Part shown: positions 47,832 through 56,600 of the stretch, piece by piece
How the letters are laid out: the number at the start of each line of letters is the position of its first letter
Numbering within the stretch: position 1 is the first letter of the stretch
Assembly: GCA_964651705.1 (NCBI GenBank)
Contig: CAZYWZ010000003.1
Coordinates: 51,154 to 115,153 of the forward strand
DNA from: JADLBR01 sp964651705
GTDB lineage: Bacteria; Verrucomicrobiota; Verrucomicrobiia; JADLBR01
Direction of reading: 5' to 3'
Length of the DNA: 64,000 nucleotides
Notes under the pieces: generated by a model
The model's database searches: none
Told to the model about the DNA's origin: nothing
Seen by the model: only the letters and a program-made list of their open reading frames with translations
Program-made: the position numbers and the translations under genes

Positions 47832-49246
47832 ACAGACAAGAGAAGCAGGGCAGCCCGACGACCATTTCCCGGCGGCGATTCCTGGGCGGCATCATGGCGG
47901 GGGCGACATTCTCCGTGGTCCCGCGCCACGTGCTCGGGGGCCCGGGAAAGCTCTCCCCCAACGAAAAGACGACGCTCGCGTGCATCGGCATGGGCGGCCA
48001 AGGCCACGTCAACCTCTTCAATTTCCTGGACTTCGACGAGTTGCAGGTGGTCGCGGTTTGCGACGTGAGCCGCGAGGGCGGGGGCTACATCTCCTGGGAC
48101 TGGATGCAGGGCAAGGACCAGAGGCTGGGCGGACGCGAGCCCGCCCGCCGCCTCGTGGATGCGCACTACGCCAAGAAATACGGCGCTGGCTCGTACAAGG
48201 GCTGCCGCGCGTACGCCGACTACCGCGAGTTGTTGGAGAAGGAAGATGTGGACGCCGTGATGGTGGCGGTCCCCGACCATTCGCACGCGGCGATCACCCT
48301 GGCGGCCATCGGGCGCGGGAAGCACGTGTACTGCGAGAAGCCACTGGCTTACTCGGTCGAGGAGGCGCGTCGGGTCACCGAGGCCGCGCGGAAGGCGAAG
48401 GTCGCTACGCAGTTGGGGAACCAGGGTCAGGCGAAGGAAGATGCCCGGGTGACGCAGGAGTTCATCCTCGCCGGGGCGATCGGGGGCGTGCGCGAGGTGC
48501 ATGTCGGGCTGAACAAGCGATTCTGGGATCCGCCGACGGCGCGCCCCACGGACACGCCGCCCGTGCCCGAGGGCCTAGATTGGGACCTGTGGCTCGGCCC
48601 GGCACCCGTGCGCCCGTACCACCCCGACTATCACCCGTGGCGCTGGCGCGATTGGCTGGATTTCGGCACCGGCCCTCTCGGTGACATGGGCTGCCACACG
48701 CTGTCCACCATCTTCAAGGCTCTGAAACTGCAGCACCCAATCGCCATCGAGGGAACCTGCGAGGGCTCCTTCGGCCCGGAGATCTACCCGCGCCGCTTCC
48801 GCGTCCGCTTCGACTTCCCCGAGCGCGACGGGATGCCACCGGTCTCCGTCACGTGGCACGACGAGGGTTTCGAACCGCCCAAGCCAAAGGACCTCGAACC
48901 CGATCGCCGCGTGCCAGGCCCGATCTTCATCGGCGACAAGGGCACACTCATCGGGCACCGCCTCGTGCCCGAATCCCGGATGAAGGAATTCGGCCCTCCC
49001 CCCAAAGTCCTGCCCCGCTCCCAGGGACAATATAAAGAGTGGGTCGATGCTTGCCGCGGCGGACCCCCGGCCGGTTCCGACTTCGTCCAACACAGCGGCC
49101 TGCTGACGGAGACGCCCCTGCTCGGCAACATCGCCATGCGCGTCGGCAAAAAGATCGAATGGGACGGCCCCAATCTCAAGATCACCAACGACGCGGCTGC
49201 CAACCGATGGCTCCGGAGGGAATATCGTGAGGGATGGTCACTCTGA
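47828..49246 (+). CDS. Tat-exported Gfo/Idh/MocA-family oxidoreductase
   Basis: 472 residues. The signal has a twin-arginine motif SRRRFLGGIMAGATF (residues 14-28). The Rossmann domain starts TTLACIGMGGQGHVNLFNFL, and the signature CEKPLAYSVEEARRVTEAAR contains the family lysine. The C-terminal half includes PYHPDYHPWRWRDWLDFGTG-PLGDMGCH, a typical histidine-rich active-site region of the bacterial dehydrogenases that act on sugars or inositols. Such exported members are numerous in planctomycetes and verrucomicrobia, often in carbohydrate gene sets. ATGA overlap with the LacI gene. Confidence 0.9.
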   Translation: MNRQEKQGSPTTISRRRFLGGIMAGATFSVVPRHVLGGPGKLSPNEKTTLACIGMGGQGHVNLFNFLDFDELQVVAVCDVSREGGGYISWDWMQGKDQRLGGREPARRLVDAHYAKKYGAGSYKGCRAYADYRELLEKEDVDAVMVAVPDHSHAAITLAAIGRGKHVYCEKPLAYSVEEARRVTEAARKAKVATQLGNQGQAKEDARVTQEFILAGAIGGVREVHVGLNKRFWDPPTARPTDTPPVPEGLDWDLWLGPAPVRPYHPDYHPWRWRDWLDFGTGPLGDMGCHTLSTIFKALKLQHPIAIEGTCEGSFGPEIYPRRFRVRFDFPERDGMPPVSVTWHDEGFEPPKPKDLEPDRRVPGPIFIGDKGTLIGHRLVPESRMKEFGPPPKVLPRSQGQYKEWVDACRGGPPAGSDFVQHSGLLTETPLLGNIAMRVGKKIEWDGPNLKITNDAAANRWLRREYREGWSL

Positions 49247-49322
49247 CCAAAACTTCACGTGGATTGCGGTAGTGGGCATATCATCCGGGGTGGCCGCCAA
49301 GGCAACATGGCGGGCGCTCTTT

Positions 49323-49371
49323 GGACTGCGGTGGCAGAGCGAAGCGGCGACACCGCTTTGGCTTACGGCGG
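49323..49371. repeat. Dispersed repeat, second copy of the 1178-1245 element
   Basis: GGACTGCGGTGGCAGA is followed by GCGAAGCGGCGACACCGCT, with TTACGGCGG after it. It matches 1178-1225 apart from a few bases and lacks the right arm. Together with the inverted 31-bp palindrome at 49394-49424 it fills the gap 49247-49520 downstream of the oxidoreductase gene. Confidence 0.7.
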
Positions 49372-49393
49372 AACCGGGACCCGCGCACTAGCC

Positions 49394-49424
49394 CGGATTG
49401 TTCACGCACAGAGTGAACAATCCG
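49394..49424. repeat. 31-bp palindrome, inverted copy of 44183-44213
   Basis: The arms CGGATTGTTCAC and GTGAACAATCCG enclose the loop GCACAGA. It is the exact reverse complement of the element at 44183-44213 except for one loop base. Both copies lie in gene-free DNA between carbohydrate-related genes. Confidence 0.75.
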
Positions 49425-49520
49425 CAAGGAGTGACGAAAGCATCCTGCCATGCCAGTCGCCAACATGCCACGCACCACGGCCAGTAGATCCCTCCCCTCC
49501 ACCGAGCGTCGCCACGCGGC

Positions 49521-50763
49521 CTGGATGCCACCACCGCCGCGATCTGCGGTCTCGTCGAAAACATCGATGAAAATATCGGGCGGCTGCTGGAGAAGCTCGA
49601 GACGCTCGGCATCGCCAAACGGACGGCGGTGTTCTTCCTTTCGGACAACGGGGCCGAGGGTCCCGAGGGCAGCCGATACAACGCGGGGATGCGCGGCATG
49701 AAGGGCACTGTCCACGAGGGCGGGATGCGGCTGCCGCAGCGTGCTGAAATACACCGAGCCGATCGTCAGCGACCAGGGAACACCGGCACGACCGTCCGCT
49801 CCGAACGCTGGCGCGCGACCAACGAGGGCGAGGGCTGGCAGCTCTTCGACATGTCGGCAGATCCATCGCAAAAAAGGGCTCTTCGGGAAATTCAGTGGGC
49901 AATCTGGAACTCAGGAACGCAGGAAAGAAGGACCGGAGCGTACCCGTCCGGATGTCGCCGGACGAACCCACACGCCTTCCTCTGGGAGGGACGCCGGCCT
50001 CGGCGTCCCCGCGCCACCAGCACCAGCGCTGCCTGAGCCACCCCGGCCCGCGAGGCCGCGGGCCCTCCCGGCATCACTCGACGGAGCGCCATTTCGTTGC
50101 CGGCCCTTCCTGAGTTCGTGAGTTCCCGATGAAACCGCCGATCTCCCGTTTGCCCATCTTCCCTTGGGCAGCCACCATTCTTCCGCAAGAGCCCAAAAAA
50201 GGGATGTCGCCGCCGCTAACCCCGAGGTGGTGCGACGTCTTTCGGCGGCGCACGACACTTGGTTCGCCGACGTCACGCGGACGCCGATCGTGCGGCCACC
50301 GATCCCCGTCGGCCACCGCGAGCGCCCGAATGCGGAACTGCCGGCTCCCGAGGCGTATTTCTCCGGCGGCATCGGCTGGTATAATAGGTTCGGATTCGCG
50401 CACGATTGGCTCACCCACTGGACGAACCAGAATGACACTATCTGGTGGGAGGTGGACGTGGTGACGCCAGGACCATATGCCGTGGATATCCAATATGCGT
50501 GTCCGCCGCAAGGCGTCGGCACGCGACTCCGTGTCGAAGCGGGCGGCGCGTCCCTCGTGGGCGAGATCGCGAGGGCCCACGCGCCCGAGCCGCGGCTCTG
50601 CGCGACCCGGACATCGAAAAGGAACTATATCCAGACTTTCGCGACGCAGGATCTCGGCGAGATAAGGTTGGCGAAAGGTCGCTCACGGGTGATAATCCGC
50701 GGCATCATGAGACCGGGTGACGCATTCTGTGACCTGAAATCGCTCCGCTTGCGCCTGGTGGAG
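49521..50763 (+). pseudogene. Arylsulfatase pseudogene interrupted by a MITE-like element
   Basis: The left part (from about 49524) reads TTAAICGLVENIDENIGRLL, FFLSDNGAEGPEGSRYNAGM and MKGTVHEGGMR, typical of exported sulfatases. An internal deletion then joins it to ERWRATNEGEGWQLFDMSAD-PSQK. After a 325-bp interruption the frame resumes as KRDVAAANPEVVRRLSAAHD and continues to EAYFSGGIGWYNRFGFAHDW and LKSLRLRLVE at 50763. Removing the element and one target duplication restores DPSQKRDVAAANP in frame. The N-terminal 250 or so residues with the catalytic cysteine are missing, so it was already broken or truncated. Confidence 0.85.
49877..50193. mobile_element. MITE-like 317-bp insertion in the sulfatase gene
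   Basis: The terminal inverted repeats GGCTCTTCGGGAA (left) and GGCTCTTGCGGAA (right, complement) match at 11 of 13 positions. They are flanked by an 8-bp direct duplication CAAAAAAG (49869-49876 and 50194-50201). Inside is a GGGAGGG...CCCTCCC core (49984-50070) shared in inverse orientation with 10571-10656. The arms also carry nested GGAACTCA-type repeats. There is no transposase gene, so it is non-autonomous; its helper is not in the window. Confidence 0.75.
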
Positions 50764-50842
50764 TGACGGCGAGATGGCGGCCCGAAGTGGAATGCGACCC
50801 CGTGGAACAAGTCAGATTTTTTTTATCTGGAACTCACGGACT

Positions 50843-50857
50843 CAGGAAGGAGGACTC
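50843..50857 (+). promoter_or_regulatory. Shine-Dalgarno sequence within a repeat, ahead of the methyltransferase fusion gene
   Basis: CAGGAAGGAGGACTC directly precedes the ATG at 50858, with AGGAGG five bases away. The stretch TCTGGAACTCACGGACTCAG before it resembles the GGAACTCA units found in the arms of the MITE at 49877-50193. The repeat seems to supply the ribosome-binding site. Confidence 0.55.
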
Positions 50858-53488
50858 ATGACGCGATGGATTGCGGCACTACTGGTTGGCGCGGCGCTGG
50901 ACGGATCGATGGCACAGGGAACTGCGGTCGCCCGCGAAGAATCCGTCCCGTCTGGCGCGCCCGGGGCGACAACCAAGGGCAAGAAGATGGGCCCGCCGGT
51001 CGATCCCGCGAAACGCGCGAAGGCCGTGCGCGACCTGTGCGAGACGCTGGGCATCGGCAAGGGTTCGGTCGTCGCGGACGTCGGCTGCGGCAAGGGTCAA
51101 GACACCATGGTCTTCGCGGAGGTGGTCGGCCCAACGGGCAAGGTCTTCGCGCAGGAGATCGGCCAAGACATGCTCGATGCCGTGGCGGCGAAGGCCACGG
51201 AGCGCGGATGGACCCACGTCGCCACGGCGCTCGGCGCCTCCGATGACCCTCGGCTGCCGGATGCCACGATGGACCTGATCTCGATGCACCACGTTTTCCA
51301 CCACTTCGCGAAACCATCGAGCATGCTCGCGAATTTCTGGAAGGACCTGAGGCCCGGCGGCCGCCTCGTCATCATCGACCGCGAGCGCGGCCCCCAGCGC
51401 GAATGGCCCGATATGTTGGGGAGGGAAAAGAAACACTCCTGGACCGGCGAGACCACCGTCGTGCGCCTCGCCCGCGAGGCCGGATTCCTTTTCGAGGACG
51501 CCCCCGATGACATCTGGCCCGACAGGAAGTCCTTCGTCCTCGTCTTCAAGAAACCAGAGGGCGTTGGCACCCCGTCCGGTGATCCCGACCTTCCCGAAGC
51601 ATTGGATGGCGCCAAGGTGGTGACGGCGCTGCCGCCGATCGGGGTCAAGCCGCCGGTGGTGCTGTTCGTGGGCCTCGACCGCGGCCGCGCGATGTTACCC
51701 GCCCTCCGCGAGAAGCTTGGCACCGAGGCGCGGGTGTTCGACGTCGTCTTGGAGGAATGGAGGACCTTCGACGGGGAACTCCCCGCGGGCGCATCCGGCG
51801 GTATCGCGCGCACCGCCAATGGCGACCTGCCGGAGCTGGAGGAACGCTCGCTGGATGCGGTGGTCTTCGCGGACAGTTTCAGCCGCCTCTGGGATCCTGC
51901 GCCCCTGCTCCGCCGCCTCCGCGCGGCCCTGAAACCCGGCGCCCTCGTCGCGATCCTTGACCGCGAGGGGCCAGAGGGCGAATCGCGCCCACTCGCGGGG
52001 CACCGCCGGCGCATCGCGCCCGCCCGCGTTAACGCCGACCTGGAGGCCGCCGGATTTCGGTTGGCGGAGACGCTATCGCCTCCCGCGGGCGACCGGTTCC
52101 TTCTGGTATTCCTCGCGTTGGCGGGCGGGCGGGCTTCTGGCGATACCGTCACGGTCTCGCCCACGCCCTCTTCGGCCGTCGTGCTCAATCCCGGCAAAGG
52201 CTGGGCCCTGTATGGTGATGCCCCGGCCCACGACAATCGGCTGCTCGGGGTGTCCAACCTCGGCTACCGGCGCTTCGAGTGGGCCGATCTCGAACCTTCC
52301 GAGGGCTCATTCGACTGGGCGCCAGTCGAGTCGTTCTTGGCGGGATGGGATAAGCTCGGCAAGCAGGCGGCCTTCGGCGTGATGTGTCTCAGCTCGCACA
52401 CCCGAAGGCCGGACGGCTATTCGACGCCGAAGTGGGTCTTCGACGCCGGCTCGCCCCGGCGCATAGTCGAGTTGAAGGAGATCAAACAGCAAACGACGGG
52501 GACCCCCGGAGTGAAAGTCGTTCCCACGTTCAACGACCCGGTCTTTCTGGAGAAGCTATCCAACTTTCTGAAAGCCATGGGCCGGAGGTTCGACGGCGAA
52601 CGCCGGATCGCCTTCATCGACGTGCGGTCCTACGGCAATTGGGGCGAAGGGCACATGCACCCCTTCGGGGGCGAGCCGATCACGTCGGAGGAGTTCCGGC
52701 ACCACATCGAGTTGCATCTCAAAGCCTTTAAGGCAACCCGCCTCTGCGTTTCCTGCGAGAACCAGCGGAGCCCCCACGTGTCCGTCTACGACTGGGCGGT
52801 GAAAGAGAAAGGCTGCGCGGCCCGGCGCGACGGCATCTGCGGCAACAGCGACGGCAGCGAGACCCTGCGCGCCTTCGGGATCGCCCCGGCCGTCTTCGAG
52901 TTGTTTGGCCCCTACGAGATGCTGAAGGAACAGGGCTGGTGGCACGGGCGCGACCGGGAGAACCGGAAGGGCTACGGCCACAGGCTCGAAGACTGCGTCG
53001 AGATCGGCAAGCCCAGCTACATCGACCTCAGCCGTGGCGGTAAGTCGGGCCTCGAACTGCTGACCGCCGAACCCGGGTTGGTCAATCGCCTCGCCAACCG
53101 CATGGGCTACCATTTTCTGATCGAGGAAGCCAGCTATCCCGGCGCGTTTGCGCGATCGAGACCGACGACGGCCGCCTTCCGTTGGCGCAACGCCGGAGTC
53201 GCGCCGATATACGTGCCATGCCACGTCGCCATCGGGCTGCTCGACGCGAGCGACGGTGTGCGCGCATCCTGCTGGCCTCCCGAGGCGAAGCCGAAGAACT
53301 GGGCACCCGACCAGACGGTGTCCGAAACCCTTACCCTGCGTTTTCCGGATGCCCCCCCCGGCTCTTACCAACTGTCGGTAGGGCTGTTCGAGAACCGAGC
53401 GGCCGAGAATCCCTCGATTCGGCTAGGGATCGAAGGAAAAACCGCGCGAGGCTGGCACGTCCTGGGACCGGTGCAGGTGAAGCCCTGA
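50858..53488 (+). CDS. Exported methyltransferase - glycosidase-like fusion protein
   Basis: 876 residues from the ATG at 50858, which has a strong Shine-Dalgarno sequence. A short signal peptide (MTRWIAALLVGAALDGSMAQ) is followed by a class I SAM-dependent methyltransferase domain (about 40-230) with motif I VVADVGCGKGQ and HHVFHHFAKPSSMLANFWKD. Then comes a second, degenerate methyltransferase-like domain (about 245-425) in which motif I reads VGLDRGR. A TIM-barrel-like glycosidase domain (about 430-740, NPGKGWALYGD, FEWADLEPSEGSFDWAPVES, IDVRSYGNWGEGHMHP) and a beta-sandwich of the DUF4832 kind complete it. The role is unknown; SAM would have to be present wherever it acts. Confidence 0.8.
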   Translation: MTRWIAALLVGAALDGSMAQGTAVAREESVPSGAPGATTKGKKMGPPVDPAKRAKAVRDLCETLGIGKGSVVADVGCGKGQDTMVFAEVVGPTGKVFAQEIGQDMLDAVAAKATERGWTHVATALGASDDPRLPDATMDLISMHHVFHHFAKPSSMLANFWKDLRPGGRLVIIDRERGPQREWPDMLGREKKHSWTGETTVVRLAREAGFLFEDAPDDIWPDRKSFVLVFKKPEGVGTPSGDPDLPEALDGAKVVTALPPIGVKPPVVLFVGLDRGRAMLPALREKLGTEARVFDVVLEEWRTFDGELPAGASGGIARTANGDLPELEERSLDAVVFADSFSRLWDPAPLLRRLRAALKPGALVAILDREGPEGESRPLAGHRRRIAPARVNADLEAAGFRLAETLSPPAGDRFLLVFLALAGGRASGDTVTVSPTPSSAVVLNPGKGWALYGDAPAHDNRLLGVSNLGYRRFEWADLEPSEGSFDWAPVESFLAGWDKLGKQAAFGVMCLSSHTRRPDGYSTPKWVFDAGSPRRIVELKEIKQQTTGTPGVKVVPTFNDPVFLEKLSNFLKAMGRRFDGERRIAFIDVRSYGNWGEGHMHPFGGEPITSEEFRHHIELHLKAFKATRLCVSCENQRSPHVSVYDWAVKEKGCAARRDGICGNSDGSETLRAFGIAPAVFELFGPYEMLKEQGWWHGRDRENRKGYGHRLEDCVEIGKPSYIDLSRGGKSGLELLTAEPGLVNRLANRMGYHFLIEEASYPGAFARSRPTTAAFRWRNAGVAPIYVPCHVAIGLLDASDGVRASCWPPEAKPKNWAPDQTVSETLTLRFPDAPPGSYQLSVGLFENRAAENPSIRLGIEGKTARGWHVLGPVQVKP

Positions 53489-53631
53489 GCTGGAGAATAG
53501 CCGATGGATCGGGCGGGAGGGGACCTGTTTGCGGGCACCCAAACGCTGCGGGATCTGTGCGGGCCGCTGCGGGGAGCCTATCGGTTGAGTCCCGTCCCCC
53601 AAGCGGCGGGGCACCGCCGGGGGGCAGGCCC

Positions 53632-56600
53632 CTATTTTCGATTGAAGGCGGTTTTGCCAGAGGCATCTGTCGGACAATGCCCGACAGATGCCTTGCCGCG
53701 CCGCCTCAGCAGCCCGAGGCCGAGAGCCCCGAGGCCGAGAAGGATCGGGGTCGAGGGCTCGGGGATCGTATAGACCTGAAAGATGTCGGTGGCGCCGCCG
53801 GTGTCGATCTGCCAGAAGAACCCGGAGGGCAGGTCGACGAAGAGATCGTTCGTCGTGATGTTGGCGGCCTCGATCAGGTTCCAGGTGAAAGGGGTGGCGG
53901 CATCGATGGCTCCGGCGCTCTGGTCGAGGATCTGCACCGTGCCGCCAAGGCTCGCGTTGCCGACGACCGTTAGAAAATCGAAGTCGGTGCCCGCGTTGGT
54001 CCCCATGCCGAAGAGCTCAAGGCTGAGCATCGCGGTGAAGCCGTTAGAGATCAGGCTGTAGTCACCCTGGATCTGCATCGTGCCTGGCGAGGCGCCGATA
54101 TCCAGGACGCTGGCGGCGTCGGCGCTCTGCTGGACGAGGTCCCCGATGAAGATGCCCACGTTCTTGAGCGTGCCGCCGGTGAAATTGAACTGGTTGGTGC
54201 CGCCGGCGAGCACCGAGCTATTCGCGAGCCGGATCTCCCCGCCGCTCAGCTCGAGCAGGCCGCCGCTCAGGTTCACGATATCGCGGGTGCCGTTGTTGCG
54301 ATAGTCGATGTTCCCGGTGAGGAACACGTCGCCGCCAGAGATGTTCACGATGCCGGTGCTCCCCGAGGTGCTGGTGGTCAGGTTGATCGTGCGGGCGCGC
54401 AGCGTGCCGTTGGTGACGTTCACCACGCCGATGCCGTTGTTGAAATTGACGTCGCTGCCGCCACCGACCGCGAGGAGATTGATCCGGCCCCCGTAGAGGT
54501 TCAGCGTGCCATCGGAATCGGTCCCCTGGTTGACGACGATGTTGTTGTCGTCGAGCTGCTGCATCACGCCCCCGTACATGTTGACGACGCCCAGGCCGTC
54601 GTTAGCGATCTCGAAATTGCCGCCCTGGTTCTGGAAGAGGACGTTGGTCGAGCCACCGGGGCTGCCGATGTTGAAGATGCCGGTCCCATTGGCGCTCGCG
54701 GCGAGATAGGTGCCCCGCGTGCCGACCGTATCCGTGCCGACCGAGAGGGTCCCCTCGATCAGGTCGAGCTGCCCCACGCCGCTGTTGCCGATGTTAAGGT
54801 CCCGCGCCACGATCCAGGAGGCGCCGGTTGAGTTCATGGTAACTAAGCCGTAACCGGCGCTCGCCTCGCCGATGTCGCCATCGCTGGTGATCAGCGTGCC
54901 GTCGGCGATCTGGAGGGTGCCGGTGCCGTTGGCACCGACCGCGGTCGTGCCCGAGGAGGTGACCTGCTGGCCGTTGGTGATGATATAGGCGCCGACGCTG
55001 CCGATGGTCTGTCCCACCGCGAAGCGCTGGACGCTGATGTTGCCGCCCACGGTCAGGGTCGCGCCATCGATGTGGAGCTGGGCCGAGGTCTGGCTGTCGA
55101 CATCGGTCTCGGTGATGTCGCCCGCGACCACCATCGTCCCGCCGTTGAGCTGTATCGTGCCGCCCTCGGTGCCGGCGCCAGAACCGAAATTCACGTTGTT
55201 GACGTTGGTGATCGCGCCGCCGTTGAGGGTGAGGGTGGCGGTGTCCGCGTTGCCGCCGACCTGTATGTCATTGCCCCCGAGATCCAGCGTGCCGGCGTTC
55301 ACGTCGAGGTCTGCCGCGTCGGCCCCCACGAACTCGCCGATGAGGAGGTTCTGGGCGCGGGTGACCGTGGCACCGCCCGCGGCGATCACCGCCTTGATCG
55401 GGGTGGTGGCGACGTTGGTGTTGGCGACAATCTGGACCTCGTCGGCGTTCGGGCCGGAGTTCGTGATGAAGCGGAGGTCGAAATCGGGATGCGCCGAGGT
55501 CAGGTTCTCGATGTTCGTGATCGTGGCGCTGCCGTCGGTGTTGACGAGCGTGTAGGCGCTGCCGTTGGTGATGTATTGGATCGGGTTGCCCGCGTCCCAC
55601 TCCCCGACGTTGACCGCCGACCACACCGCCGAGCCATTGGTCCAGGTGGTCGTGAAGGCCGCGGCGCCGGGACGATCCGCGATATTCAGATCCAGCTGGC
55701 CCGAGGAGTTGGTGAAGGTGCCGGAGTTGAGGATCGTCAGCGCCGTCGGGCTGGTCGCGGGATCCTGGATCGTATACCGGATGGTTCCCGAGTCGAAGGT
55801 GATGTCCTCGACCTTGCGGTTGCCGGCTGTCGAGGCGGAAAAGAACAGCGTGCCGCCGTCGATCGTCATGTCGCTATTACCGGCGCGGTCGACCATCTGG
55901 TCGCGGATCGTAAAGGTGCCCCCGAGGAGCCGGATGTCCTCGGTGTTGCCGCTGGTGCTCATCGTCTGCAGGTCGTCGACGGAGATCGTGCCGTTGGTCT
56001 GGATGAGGATCGCGTTGCCGTCATTGATGTTGAATTGGTCACGGACGTAGATGTCCCCGCCATAGATGTTGAAGGCGGCCAGCGCGTTGTTATCGATGCC
56101 GCTCTGTCCGAGGACGATGTTGGCGTTCACGGTCAACGAGCCGCTCTCCATGTTGAAGATCGCGACGCTGTCGGCGGTGCTTCCCTCGTTCACGCCGATC
56201 TCGAAACGGCGGTTCGTCCCGCCGATGACCATGGTGGGGCTGGTGCCGCCGCCGGAGGTGCCCATGGTGAAGACGTTGGTGGCCGCGCCCGAGTGCAGGA
56301 TCGAGACCGCCTGCTTGCCGGTGTCGGCGGCGTCCGTGTCCCAATTCACGTCGATGCGACCATCGGTGAAGTTGAGGGTGCCGTCGTTGCCGCCGCTGCC
56401 GATGATGATCTGGGTCGCATCCAGCTCGCCTCCGGACATGTTCAGTGTTCCCGCGCCATCGGCCACGACGGGGTTCAGGGGGGCGCCCGCGCCGGGCATG
56501 TTCGTGGCGCCGATGTACAGGGTCTGGGCGCCGAGGTTCCCGTTGGAGATCGTGGCGGTGAGCCCGCTGTTGATGATGACATTCTGGTTGACGCTCGGGG

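Noticed and set aside
50164..50766. Stand-alone 200-residue gene
   Set aside because: It is the C-terminal part of the arylsulfatase; joined with the piece before the MITE it forms one continuous frame.
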